Origin: Neorhizobium sp.
GTDB lineage: Bacteria; Pseudomonadota; Alphaproteobacteria; Rhizobiales; Rhizobiaceae
DNA: 64,000 nt
Reading direction: 5' to 3'
Assembly (NCBI GenBank): GCA_028283725.1
Contig: JAPWKC010000003.1
Location: 62,001 to 126,000, forward strand
Position numbers and translations under genes: made by a program. Below are positions 16,102 through 25,348 of the stretch, one piece after another. Under the pieces are notes generated by a model that made no database searches, was not told the DNA's origin, and worked only from the letters and a program-made list of their open reading frames with translations. Position 1 is the first letter of the stretch, and every line of letters begins with the position of its first letter.

Positions 16102-18483
16102 ATGGATCAGGTTAATTACCGACCGATAACGATTTTCCCCAGCGAGGCGAAGGACAACGATACGTTCATCGACCTCGACAAGCTGTGGTCCGCGGCGATG
16201 CGCCGGCTCGGCGTCATCATCACCTGCGTCATTGTCGCGGTCGTGCTCGCCGGTATCTACCTCTTCACCGCGCATCCGATGTACACGTCGATGACCAATA
16301 TTCTCGTCGACGAGAACCTGTCCCGCTTTGCGGAAGACCAGACGGACAATCAGTCGGCACAGCTGATCGACAACCAGATGTCGAGCGCGGTCGAGATCCT
16401 GAAGTCCAAAGAACTTGCCATGAGCGTCGTGACCGCGACCAAGCTCGACGAAAACGACGCCATCGTCGATCCGCCGAGTTCGCCGGTCGATCTCGTCAAG
16501 GGCGTGGTCAAGAGCATCGTATCGCTGGTGTCGCCCGGCACGCCGCCGCCGACCGAAGCGCAGATCCGGGCCGGCAAGCGCGAAAAGGCTGCCGCCATCC
16601 TGCAGCAGTCGATCACGGCGGAACGCACCGGGCGCAGCTCGGTGATCGCGCTCTCCATCCGTTCGCCGGAGGCGGGCCTCTCGCAGCAACTCGCCAAGGC
16701 TTATGCGAGCTCCTATCTCACCGAGCAGCTCAATGCCAATTTCGACGCGACCGAACGGGCTTCCGTATGGTTGCAGGAGCGGATGACGGACCTCAATCAC
16801 CGCGCCCAACAGGCTTCGCTCGCCGTCGAACAGTTCAAGCGGGATCATGGCCTGATATCGCCGCGCGGCGAGCTGATGTCCTCGCAGCAGCTGTCCGATC
16901 TCAACAGCCAGCTGATCGCCGCCCAGGCGGACGTGGCAACGGCTTCGGCACGCTACAACCAGTATAAGGCGATCATCGACAAGGGGCCGGACAATGCGGT
17001 GCAGAATGCGGTGGTTTCCACCCGCGACACCGACAACACGGTTCTGCAGGACCTGCGCAAGCGCTACACCACGGTCAACGACCGCGAACAGGGTATCGTC
17101 CAGCAGTTCGGCGCCGATCACCCGCAGGCAATCGCGCTGAAATCGGAAAAGACCGACCTTGCCAACCAGATCTTTCGCGAATTGCAGCAGCTGACGAGCG
17201 GCTTCCACAACGATCTCGATGTGGCGAGCTCGCGCGAGCAATCGCTGCGCGACAACATCAGAAAGGTCGCCGGGCATAATGCCGATTCCAACGTCTCGAT
17301 GGTGCAGCTTGCCGAATTGCAGCAGAAAGCGGATGCGCTGAAGACGCTCTACCAGTCCTATCTCGGCCGGTTCGAGCAGGCGTCGCAGCTGCAATCGCTG
17401 CCGATCGCCAAGGCACGCGTCATCTCCGAAGCCGGCCTGCCCATTTCGCCGTCGAGCCCCAAGAAGACGCTCACCATGGCGCTTTCGATCGTGCTCGGCC
17501 TGTTGATCGGCTGCGCGGTGGCGGCACTTCTCGAATTCCGCGAGCGGTTCTTCCGCACCGGCGACGACGTGCAGGAAAAGATCGGCATGCGCTTTCTCGG
17601 CTATCTGCCGAAGATCGGCAGCGCACAGGCCGACGAGCTGCAAACGGGCCATGCGCATAACCACCCCGATCCGGCGGAAGGCGTGGCGATGCCGGCCGGC
17701 GACCCGACCTCGTTCCGCCGTCGCATGCGGATCGCCGTCGAGGCGCCGCGATCGCAATTCGCGGAGACCCTGCGCAATACCAAGCTTGCCTGCGATATCG
17801 TGCTGCAGGGGCGCAAATGCTCCGTCATCGGTGTCGTCTCCTGCCTTCCGGGCGAGGGCAAGTCGATGGTGGCGGCCAATCTGGCAGGCCTGATCTCGGC
17901 CAGCGGCGTGCGCACGCTCGTCATCGACGGCGACCTGCGCAATCCGGGCCTCAGCAAGATGCTGGCAAGCGAGCCGGAAGTCGGCCTCGTCGATGTCGTT
18001 CTGCAGCGGGTTCCGTGGACGGCTGCGGCACGCGTCGACCGCAAGTCGCGGCTCACCATCCTGCCGATGACCATGCGCAACCAGAACCTGGCACATACGA
18101 GCGAGCTTCTCGCCTCGACCGGCATGAGCCAGTTCCTCGAAGGCATCAAGGATACGTTCGACGTGATCATCGTCGATCTGGCGCCGATGATCCCGGTCAT
18201 CGATGCCAAGGCCTTCGAGCCTTACGTCGATGGCTTCGTCTTCGTCACCGAATGGGGCGTCACGCCGGTGAAAGCCGTGCAGAGCGTGCTGCGCGCCGAG
18301 CCGCAGGTCGCCGCCAAAACGATCGGCGTCATCCTCAACAAGACCGAAATGGGCGATTTGCGCAAATATGCCGATCCCGGTGCGCCGGAGAGCCTGCGCG
18401 CCACCTATTCGAACTATTACAAGGATACGATCGACGCCAAGGGCAATGCGGTGCCGGCACGGACACCGGAACACGCCAAGTGA
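16102..18483 (+). CDS. exoP: ExoP, chain-length co-polymerase with tyrosine kinase domain
   Basis: A 793-residue polysaccharide co-polymerase of the PCP-2a type controlling succinoglycan polymerisation and chain length. A membrane helix lies at about residues 36-56, then a large periplasmic helical domain with Wzz signatures, the proline-rich LPISPSSPKK, and a second helix at about 456-476. The cytoplasmic BY-kinase domain shows Walker A LPGEGKS (582-588), Walker A' VIDGDLRNPG and Walker B DVIIVDLAP (687-695). The C-terminal tyrosines in YSNYYKD (about 770-776) are probable autophosphorylation sites. It is the last gene of the exo operon and is followed by a strong hairpin. Confidence 0.95.
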   Translation: MDQVNYRPITIFPSEAKDNDTFIDLDKLWSAAMRRLGVIITCVIVAVVLAGIYLFTAHPMYTSMTNILVDENLSRFAEDQTDNQSAQLIDNQMSSAVEILKSKELAMSVVTATKLDENDAIVDPPSSPVDLVKGVVKSIVSLVSPGTPPPTEAQIRAGKREKAAAILQQSITAERTGRSSVIALSIRSPEAGLSQQLAKAYASSYLTEQLNANFDATERASVWLQERMTDLNHRAQQASLAVEQFKRDHGLISPRGELMSSQQLSDLNSQLIAAQADVATASARYNQYKAIIDKGPDNAVQNAVVSTRDTDNTVLQDLRKRYTTVNDREQGIVQQFGADHPQAIALKSEKTDLANQIFRELQQLTSGFHNDLDVASSREQSLRDNIRKVAGHNADSNVSMVQLAELQQKADALKTLYQSYLGRFEQASQLQSLPIAKARVISEAGLPISPSSPKKTLTMALSIVLGLLIGCAVAALLEFRERFFRTGDDVQEKIGMRFLGYLPKIGSAQADELQTGHAHNHPDPAEGVAMPAGDPTSFRRRMRIAVEAPRSQFAETLRNTKLACDIVLQGRKCSVIGVVSCLPGEGKSMVAANLAGLISASGVRTLVIDGDLRNPGLSKMLASEPEVGLVDVVLQRVPWTAAARVDRKSRLTILPMTMRNQNLAHTSELLASTGMSQFLEGIKDTFDVIIVDLAPMIPVIDAKAFEPYVDGFVFVTEWGVTPVKAVQSVLRAEPQVAAKTIGVILNKTEMGDLRKYADPGAPESLRATYSNYYKDTIDAKGNAVPARTPEHAK

Positions 18484-18507
18484 TGAGCGGCTGATTGTTG
18501 GACACTC

Positions 18508-18531
18508 AAGGGGCCGCTGCCGCGGCCCCTT
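18508..18531 (+). terminator. Terminator-like hairpin after exoP
   Basis: AAGGGGCCGC (18508-18517) pairs with GCGGCCCCTT (18522-18531) over a TGCC loop: a perfect 10-bp, GC-rich stem 25 bases after the exoP stop. It lacks a long T-run but is the most stable hairpin at the end of the exo operon. Confidence 0.65.
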
Positions 18532-18565
18532 GGCAGGCTGATAAAGTCTGAAAGCAGCCCGCTGT

Positions 18566-18644
18566 CATGCTCGGGCTGATCGCGAGCATGTACAGATGTC
18601 TGATTTCATTGGCGCGGTCAGATCCTCGGGACAGGCCCGAGGAT
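18566..18644. repeat. Pair of REP-like palindromes in the exoP-ade gap
   Basis: Two hairpins lie close together: CATGCTCG/CGAGCATG (18566-18573 and 18583-18590) and ATCCTCGGG/CCCGAGGAT (18622-18630 and 18636-18644, loop ACAGG). Palindromes built on CTCGGG..CCCGAG are, from general knowledge, common extragenic repeats in alphaproteobacteria. The rest of the 438-base gap (18484-18921) holds only the exoP terminator and an undefined upstream region of ade. Confidence 0.55.
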
Positions 18645-18921
18645 GATGCGATATCAAACAGAGCGTCTGTCATCACGCCGGAGAGCCGATTGTCGGCCCA
18701 TGTCTGATGCAGGATCTTCCGGTCCGATCATGACCGATGATCTCCCGATCCCGCTTCTGCCGACTGTCCCATTTCGACAGCGCGATTTTGCCTTCCGTTG
18801 AAAAGCGAAATCGCTCTATCTCTTTGTTTTCAGGTAATTGCGGACGCAAAACCGGTTCCCACTTCTGCCGGAATTGCTTTAGTATGGGTGGCATCGGACA
18901 ATCATCGAGAATGGGATTTTC

Positions 18922-20725
18922 ATGACCGCGCTCAACCGCTTTTCCATCAAGCCGCTCTCTACCATGACACGTCTTCTTGCCGACGTTGCTTCCGCACGCC
19001 GGGAGCCGGATCTCGTGATCGGCGGCGCGCGGGTGATGTCGACCTATTCCGAGCGCATTCTCGGCGACAGGGAAGTGTGGATTTCCGGCGGCCGTATCGC
19101 GGCCGTCAAGCCGGCGGGGAGCTACAAGGGAAGCGCTGCGAAGCGCTACGATGCCAAAGGCGGCATAATCGCGCCGGGTCTCGTCGATCCGCATCTGCAC
19201 ATCGAATCCTCGATGGTGACGGCCTGCGCCTATGCGGAGGCAGCGCTTCTCAACGGTACGACGACGATCTTCTGCGACAGCCACGAGATCGGCAATGTCA
19301 TGGATGTGGCGGGTGTCGAAGCCATGCTCGAAGACGCGCGGCAAGCACCGCTCTCGATCTTCCTCACCGTACCGAGCACCGTGCCGGCGACCTCGCCGGA
19401 GCTTGAAACTGCCGGCGGCGATCTGACGCCGGAGAAGATCGCGGCTCTCTTCGACAAATGGCCGGAGGCGGTGGCGCTGGGCGAGAAGATGGATTTCGTG
19501 CCAGGTCGCCATGGGTGACGAGCGCAGCCATGCCATTCTGGCCGCAGCCCTTTCGCGCGGCCGGCCGGTCTCGGGCCATGTCTATGGCCGGGAATTCGTC
19601 GCAGCCTATGCCGCTTCCGGCGTGACCGATACGCATGAGGCAATCGACCGCGATATCGCCGACGACCTTCTCGATGCCGGCGTGTGGCTTTTCCTGCGCG
19701 GCGGGCCGCCAACGACGCCATGGCATTCGCTGCCGCAGGCGATCAAGACGATCACCGAACTTGGCGCCAGCCACAAGCGCGTCGCCGTCTGCACCGACGA
19801 CCGCGATGCGGACGATCTGCTTGCCTTCGGCCTCGACTGGGTGACGCGTGAGGCGGTGAAGCACGGGATGACGCGCGAACAGGCGTGGGCGATGGGCTCG
19901 CTGCATGGCGCGACCCGTTTCAACATGGAAAACGAGATCGGCGGCATGGGCGGCGGGCGCCGCGCCGATCTTGTGCTGCTGTCCGATGATCTGCAGCCGA
20001 TCAGCACATGGTATGGCGGCGAACTGGTGGTCGACCAGAAGACGGTGACGCCGCTGCTCGACGCGGCGCTGTCCAAACCCTATCGCTACCCGCAGGCCGC
20101 CTATCATACGGTGAAGCTGCCGAAGGCGCTGAAACTCTCGCCGGACCTGCCGTCGGAAACGGTCGTGGCTCACACGATCAAGACCGAGCTTCCCGGCATC
20201 ACGCTCGGGCATGTGGCCGTGACGCTGGACCCCGCAAACGACTGGCAGACGCATTTCGACCGCCACGACCTGTGCTTCGTCACCGTCGTCGAGCGGCATG
20301 GCAAGTCGGACGGCAATGTGGCGCATGGCCTGCTCAACGGCTTCGGTCTGAAAAAGGGCGCGGTTGCCTCGTCCGTCGGGCATGACAGCCATAACATCAT
20401 CGTGGCCGGCACCAATGATGCCGACATGCAGGTGGCGCTCGATGCGATCGAAGCGCATCAGGGCGGCGTCTGCGTCGTCATGGATGGCAAGGTCACGGCC
20501 ATGGTGCCGCTGCCGATCGCGGGCCTTCTCTCCGACAAGCGCGTCCATGCGGTGGCCGACGAGGTGAAGGCCTTGAAGAAGGAATGGGAAAAGGCGGGCT
20601 GCACGATCGCCTATATGGGCTTCAACCTCATCCCGCTCTCCGTCATTCCGGATATCCGCATTACCGACAAGGGTCTGGTTCTGGTGCCCGAAATGCGGAT
20701 CCAGACGCTGTTCGAGCCCGCCTGA
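18922..20725 (+). pseudogene. ade: Adenine deaminase, split by an apparent +1 frameshift
   Basis: Two overlapping frames together cover a full adenine deaminase (adenine to hypoxanthine) of about 600 residues. The first (18922-19518) holds [13 protein letters not shown] with the metal-binding histidines and [15 protein letters not shown]. The second (from about 19503 to 20725) continues at [14 protein letters not shown] and runs to [11 protein letters not shown]. At 19498-19510 the bases GTGCCAGGTCGCC contain one C too many: removing C19501 or C19502 restores DFVQVAMGDE without a break. Nothing else looks decayed, so this is either a recent mutation or a sequencing error. Start 18922 is likely; ATG 18964 is an alternative. 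Confidence 0.85.
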
Positions 20726-22110
20726 TGGACACGACCGTGACAGAACCGGACCAGGATCTCGAGCGCGTCTTTGCGCATATCGATGCCAACCGCGAAAGCT
20801 ATGTGACGCGGGTCATGGACTATGTCCGCCACAAGTCGATCAGCGCCTCCAACGAGGGGATCGCAGAGGCGGCCGATCTTCTGGTCGGCATGCTCTGCGA
20901 TCTCGGGATGCAGGTGGAAAAGATCGCCACCGCCAACCACCCGATGGTGATCGCAAGACGCGAGACGCAGCCGGGGCGCCCGACCGTGCTGCTCTACGGC
21001 CATTACGACGTGCAGCCGCCCGAGCCGCTGGAACTTTGGAAAAGCCCGCCTTTCGAGCCGGAAATCCGCGACAACAGGATTTTTGCCCGCGGCATCGGCG
21101 ACAATAAAGGCCAGCACTTCGCGCAATTGCTGGCGATCGAGGCCTATCTTGCCGTCGTCGGCGATCTGCCCTGCAATGTCATCTTCCTTCTCGAAGGCGA
21201 AGAGGAGATCGGCTCGCCGCAGATGGCGGATTTCGTGCGTAGCCATGCGGACAAGCTCGATGCGGATCTGGTCATCACCGCCGATGGCTCGCTGCATGAC
21301 AGCGGCCGCGCCATCGTGACGTTTGGCGTGCGCGGGGTGGCGTCCTTCGAACTGAAAGCGAAGACGGCCAATCGCGATGCGCATTCCGGCAATTTCGGCG
21401 GCGTGATGCCGAATGCCATCTGGAAACTGGTGCATCTTCTGGCGACGATGAAGAACGAGCGCGGCGAGATCACCATCGAGGGCCTCTCAGACCCCGTCCT
21501 GCCGCCGACCGATCTCGAACGCGCGGCCATGGCGGCGCTGCCGCTCGACGTGGAGAAGATCAAGGCGGAACTCGGGCTTGCCGACATCGACGAACCGCTG
21601 GAACGGCCCTATTGGGAACGCCTGATGTTCCAGCCGACGCTGACGATCAACGGGCTGCATGGCGGCTATGGCGGGCCGGGGCAGAAGACGGTGCTGCCGA
21701 GCGAAGCCTTTGCCAAATGCGACATAAGGCTCGTCGAAAACCTGACGCCCGACTACGTCTTCGACAAAGTGCGGGCGCATGTCGAAAAATACGCGCCGGA
21801 CGTGGAATTCATCGCCGCCAATTCGATGCTGCCGTCGAAGACGCCGATCGACAGTCCGTTCGTGCCCGCCATTCGCGAGGCGATCGTCGCTGCCCGCGGC
21901 GTGGAGCCGCTGCTTTATCCAAGCCTCGGGGGCAGCCTGCCCGATTACGTCTTCACCAAGATCCTGAAGAAGCCGGCCTTCGTCGTGCCCTATGCCAATG
22001 CGGACCAGGCCAATCACGCGCCGAACGAGAACCTGCGGCTGGATCTTTTCTTCGAGGGCATCCGCACCGGGGCGGCACTGCTTGCCAAGCTCGGGGCGAT
22101 GAAGACCTGA
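20725..22110 (+). CDS. M20-family metallopeptidase (dipeptidase type)
   Basis: A 461-residue M20 zinc peptidase, probably a cytoplasmic dipeptidase or amidohydrolase. Visible motifs are LLYGHYDVQPPEPLELWK (zinc ligands H and D), FARGIGDNKGQ, LEGEEEIGSP (catalytic and bridging glutamates) and NRDAHSGNFGG in the lid domain. YPSLGGSLPDY and NADQANHAPNE near the C terminus complete the fold. Its ATG overlaps the ade stop (TGATG), implying coupled translation with ade. The physiological substrate cannot be told from the sequence. Confidence 0.9.
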   Translation: MDTTVTEPDQDLERVFAHIDANRESYVTRVMDYVRHKSISASNEGIAEAADLLVGMLCDLGMQVEKIATANHPMVIARRETQPGRPTVLLYGHYDVQPPEPLELWKSPPFEPEIRDNRIFARGIGDNKGQHFAQLLAIEAYLAVVGDLPCNVIFLLEGEEEIGSPQMADFVRSHADKLDADLVITADGSLHDSGRAIVTFGVRGVASFELKAKTANRDAHSGNFGGVMPNAIWKLVHLLATMKNERGEITIEGLSDPVLPPTDLERAAMAALPLDVEKIKAELGLADIDEPLERPYWERLMFQPTLTINGLHGGYGGPGQKTVLPSEAFAKCDIRLVENLTPDYVFDKVRAHVEKYAPDVEFIAANSMLPSKTPIDSPFVPAIREAIVAARGVEPLLYPSLGGSLPDYVFTKILKKPAFVVPYANADQANHAPNENLRLDLFFEGIRTGAALLAKLGAMKT

Positions 22111-22356
22111 GGCCACGACCTGTCATGGCGGCCCATGTTGTCGGGCCTCCGGTATCGGCATTCGGGTCGGCCTCTGGGGTCGATCCATGGTCTCGGCTTG
22201 CGGGATCTGCCTGTCGTTCCCGCCTGTTTTGCCGGGTTGTTTTGCGACTTGTGTGGTCGGTTCTTTTTTGCCGGCGGGCGGTGGGGCTGGCCAAAGCCGG
22301 CCGGTCCCTTATCTTTCCTTGCCAGGTGAATGCATCAAGCCTGCGAGGAGGACGCC

Positions 22357-22845
22357 ATGGCCGACCATGCGATGCCGAAGAACACGATCTGCCTCTGGTA
22401 TGACGGCAAGGCGGAAGAGGCTGCCCGTTTCTATGCGAACACCTTTCCCGACAGCGCCGTCGGGACGATCACGCGGGCGCCGGGCGATTATCCCGACGGC
22501 CACGAAGGCGATGTGCTGGTGGTCGGTTTCACCGTCTTCGGCATTGCCTGTATCGGGCTCAATGGTGGGCCGATCTTCAAGCATAGCGAGGCCTTCTCGT
22601 TCCAGATCTCGACCGAGGATCAGGACGAGACCGACCGCTACTGGAACGCCATCGTGGATCATGGCGGGCAGGAAAGCGAGTGCGGCTGGTGCAGGGACCG
22701 CTGGGGAATTTCCTGGCAGATCACCCCGCGCGTGCTGATGGAGGCGCTCGCCGCCGGCGGGGACGAGGCGAAACGCGCTTTTCAGGCGATGATGACGATG
22801 AAGAAGATCGACGTTGCGGCCATCGCTGCGGCACGGCATGGGTGA
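22357..22845 (+). CDS. PhnB-like VOC family protein
   Basis: A 162-residue protein of the glyoxalase/VOC superfamily, PhnB subgroup (once annotated as 3-demethylubiquinone methyltransferase). It shows TICLWYDGKAEEAARFYAN, GLNGGPIFKHSEAFSFQI and GGQESECGWCRDRWGISWQ. The start at 22357 follows GAGGAGG at 5 bp; an ATG at 22330 lies upstream of that site. No substrate can be proposed. It stands 246 bp after the M20 gene; that gap shows no gene. Confidence 0.85.
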   Translation: MADHAMPKNTICLWYDGKAEEAARFYANTFPDSAVGTITRAPGDYPDGHEGDVLVVGFTVFGIACIGLNGGPIFKHSEAFSFQISTEDQDETDRYWNAIVDHGGQESECGWCRDRWGISWQITPRVLMEALAAGGDEAKRAFQAMMTMKKIDVAAIAAARHG

Positions 22846-23057
22846 GGGGGCATGTTTGACGGGGAGGGGCCCGTAGCGGCCATCCGCTCTTGCCGCGAAT
22901 CAGGCAAATCGCTAGCGTCGATCGGCAGGCTAGGCCCAAGCCTCCCCCCTCCTTTCGGGAAAGCATCGCACATGTAGGGTTGCGTCCATTCATCGAACCA
23001 TCTGTTCGAGCATCGCATGAGGAGGGGTTGCGGTTCTGCTTGGAATGGAGGTTTTTG

Positions 23058-23771
23058 ATGAGGCTTTCTGCGCCCATATTCCAGCTTAAACGTCGCGCCA
23101 AACTGATGGCACGCAGCAACGGTGTTCCTCTCAACGCGGCACTGGACCAAATCGCCCGAGACGAGGGGTTCGCGACATGGAGCCTGCTCTCAGCCCGCCT
23201 GACGTCGGGGCCGCTTTCGGAAACAATCTTGTCGCGTCTCAAGGATGGGGAGTTGCTCCTGCTTGCAGGACGACCCGGACACGGCAAGACGAGGCTCGGC
23301 CTTCGGCTTCTGATCGATGCTGCGCGCGATGGCCGCAAGGCCCTGATCTTCACGCTGGAGTTTACGGAAGAGCAGGCGCGCAATCACCTCAGAACGCTGG
23401 AGGCAGGTACAGGCAGCGTTGCTGACCGCATTCAGATTTTCACCTCCGATCAGATCAGCGCCGACTACATCATCCAGCACATGTCGGGACTTGAACCCGG
23501 CACGGTCGCCGTCATCGACTATCTTCAGTTGCTTGACCAGCAGCGGAGCAAACCGGTGCTCTTTGAACAACTGAAAGCCCTGGGCGCATTTGCACGGCAG
23601 ACCGGCGTCGTTCTCGGTTTCATTTCGCAGATCGACAGGTCGTTTGAAGCGGAGGGCAAACGGCTTCCTGATATCGGTGACATTCGCCTGCCGAATTTTG
23701 TCGATCTTGGCCTGTTCAGCAAGGCCTGTTTTCTGCATAACGGCGAGGCGCAACTAGAGGATGTCGCGTGA
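23058..23771 (+). CDS. Stand-alone DnaB/RecA-like ATPase
   Basis: A 237-residue protein made almost only of a RecA-like ATPase core. Walker A is AGRPGHGKTRLG and Walker B is VAVIDYLQLLDQ, followed by GVVLGFISQIDRSF, which resembles DnaB motif 3. A short N-terminal helical region (LKRRAKLMARSNGVPLNAAL) precedes it. It lacks the DnaB N-terminal domain and is half the length of a replicative helicase, so a role in DNA metabolism is plausible but unproven. The start at 23058 follows GGAGG at 6 bp; an upstream extension to 22890 is unlikely. Confidence 0.75.
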   Translation: MRLSAPIFQLKRRAKLMARSNGVPLNAALDQIARDEGFATWSLLSARLTSGPLSETILSRLKDGELLLLAGRPGHGKTRLGLRLLIDAARDGRKALIFTLEFTEEQARNHLRTLEAGTGSVADRIQIFTSDQISADYIIQHMSGLEPGTVAVIDYLQLLDQQRSKPVLFEQLKALGAFARQTGVVLGFISQIDRSFEAEGKRLPDIGDIRLPNFVDLGLFSKACFLHNGEAQLEDVA

Positions 23772-23780
23772 CGTGCGAGC

Positions 23781-23800
23781 CGCGACCGATCACGGTCGCG
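23781..23800 (+). terminator. Hairpin after the DnaB-like ATPase gene
   Basis: CGCGACCG (23781-23788) pairs perfectly with CGGTCGCG (23793-23800) over an ATCA loop, 9 bases after the stop. It has no T-run. A terminator role is likely from position. Confidence 0.5.
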
Positions 23801-23963
23801 GTACCCTCCCTGCGCCGTGACCTTCGCGGGCGCCGCCGGCCCGAAGCGGCCATTCCCGTATGTGGCGATGCAGGCCTAAAAGCTCCCATCTGCAGTGACA
23901 TAGCAGCGTTGCATAATAGGAAGTAGGCGTTCGCGTGCGATGAGATCATAAGGCGCGTAGCTG

Positions 23964-24212
23964 ATGCACATGAGAGCCTTCACTATGGATTGGGTCCCTA
24001 TCGTCTTCGTCACGTTCAAGGTTGTCGCCTTGGGCACGGCCATGTTCTTCGCCATTAAGTGGCATTACGATCAAGGGGAGAAGGGGCAGACGCGAGCGCT
24101 GATCTATGCGGGCTGCAAGATGGCCGCAGTCTTTGCCGTAGCGGTCATAGGCGTGGGGCTCATCGCCTTCTTTCTCAGCAGGACGCTCGGTTTGGACCTG
24201 AGCTTTCGATGA
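23964..24212 (+). CDS. Small two-helix membrane protein of unknown function
   Basis: An 82-residue protein with two hydrophobic helices (about residues 10-30 and 50-73), a charged loop between them (KWHYDQGEKGQTR) and a short tail. No family is recognised. The start may be ATG 23964 or 23985; neither has a strong ribosome site. It stands alone between a hairpin and a convergent acetyltransferase gene. Two plausible helices with a positive inside loop favour a real gene. Confidence 0.55.
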   Translation: MHMRAFTMDWVPIVFVTFKVVALGTAMFFAIKWHYDQGEKGQTRALIYAGCKMAAVFAVAVIGVGLIAFFLSRTLGLDLSFR

Positions 24213-24276
24213 TGGCCTCGTCAATGACCTCGTGTCGCAGGGGCTGCCGGAGAACCGGCGAGATCTTCGGTGTCAT

Positions 24277-24741
24277 TCACGGTTTGTAGAAGAAGCGGTG
24301 AACCCGCTTTCCATCCAGATCGACCCTTTCGATTTCGGACACACCAGCCGTTGCCAGGGCGCTCTCCCAGAACGCTTTTCCTGCTCGGTTGTCCGACATG
24401 ACACCAAGTTCCCAGATGCCGGGACGAGAGCAAAGGAGGCGTGCAAATGCTCGCTTTCCTGCCCCCGTGCCTCGAAACCGGGGGAGTATATAGAATTCGG
24501 CAACCGAGAAGTCCGTCCCTCTTCCAGAGGGCGACCAGGTGTTTATCAGCGCGAACCCGGCGGTGCGCTCGTCTTTCTTGATGATGTATGGCCATCGGTC
24601 ATCATCTGACCAATAGCTGTCGAAATAGCGATATCCGAGGTCCACATCGCCATACCGGCTCAACTCATGAAGGTAGGCGGATAACATGGCGCGAAGTTCG
24701 GATTTACCGGCTTCATCAGCGGCGAGAATATCGATCGCCAT
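24277..24741 (-). CDS. GNAT-family N-acetyltransferase
   Basis: A 154-residue GNAT acetyltransferase. The acetyl-CoA binding loop reads RFRGTGAGKRAF, preceded by the beta strand SVAEFYILP. The last third (ELGVMSDNRAGKAFWESAL) matches the usual motif B region. The acceptor is unknown; single-domain proteins of this kind act on small amines or protein N termini. The gene is convergent with the small membrane-protein gene and divergent from the cupin gene, with about 190 bp of shared upstream DNA. Confidence 0.85.
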   Translation of the reverse strand: MAIDILAADEAGKSELRAMLSAYLHELSRYGDVDLGYRYFDSYWSDDDRWPYIIKKDERTAGFALINTWSPSGRGTDFSVAEFYILPRFRGTGAGKRAFARLLCSRPGIWELGVMSDNRAGKAFWESALATAGVSEIERVDLDGKRVHRFFYKP

Positions 24742-24933
24742 GACACCCCCATAAAAACGAATTGAAGAGCCGCGATAATCGCCTTTGACGACATTTGAAT
24801 GACCGCGCCTGGCGTTTCAGCGTCATGACGGCTTGCGGCCCTGGCGGATCCCTCATTCGTAGCGTTTACCGATCCCTCGTGGTAGGCGAGCATTCGTTGC
24901 CAAGCCCATTTGTCTTCTCGCAAGGAAACCATC

Positions 24934-25326
24934 ATGAAGTGCCTGCGCATCTACTCCTCACCGGATGGTGAGTCTCATTTCGATGAAATCGATTTGCCGA
25001 CCACCGCACGGCCTGTTCATCCCGACGCCGTCGCTTTCGACGTCACGGCCAGCTACCCAGCCTCTCGCGTCCGCATCGCGCATATTCCGGCAGGCATGCG
25101 AGAAGTCGCTTGGCATGGAGTACCTGAGCCGGTGCTGACAGTCAGGCTTGATGGTTCTGTCGAGTACGAGACCAGTGATGGTGAGGTCCGCCACGTTTCG
25201 GCAGGGAGCTTCGTGCTGGTCTCGGACACGCACGGAAAAGGGCATCTATCGCGACACTCGCCGGAGGCTCAGACCGTTATCTGGATTTCATTGCCGGCCG
25301 GCCTGGAACTCCCGCCGAGACAATGA
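24934..25326 (+). CDS. Small cupin-like protein
   Basis: A 130-residue single-domain protein with a cupin-like pattern: AGMREVAWHGVPEPVL, then VSAGSFVLVSDTHGKGH, then PEAQTVIWISLPAG. Metal ligands are only partly matched, so binding of a metal or sugar is uncertain. The start at 24934 has AAGGA 7 bp upstream. It ends 22 bp from the convergent TetR gene. Confidence 0.7.
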   Translation: MKCLRIYSSPDGESHFDEIDLPTTARPVHPDAVAFDVTASYPASRVRIAHIPAGMREVAWHGVPEPVLTVRLDGSVEYETSDGEVRHVSAGSFVLVSDTHGKGHLSRHSPEAQTVIWISLPAGLELPPRQ

Positions 25327-25348
25327 CCGGTCGTGGCCCAAAATTGCC

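Noticed and set aside
15001-18474. Antisense frame of 1157 codons on the minus strand
   Set aside because: It lies opposite exoN and exoP, is Arg/His/Leu/Asp-rich without any domain, and is explained by codon bias of GC-rich genes.
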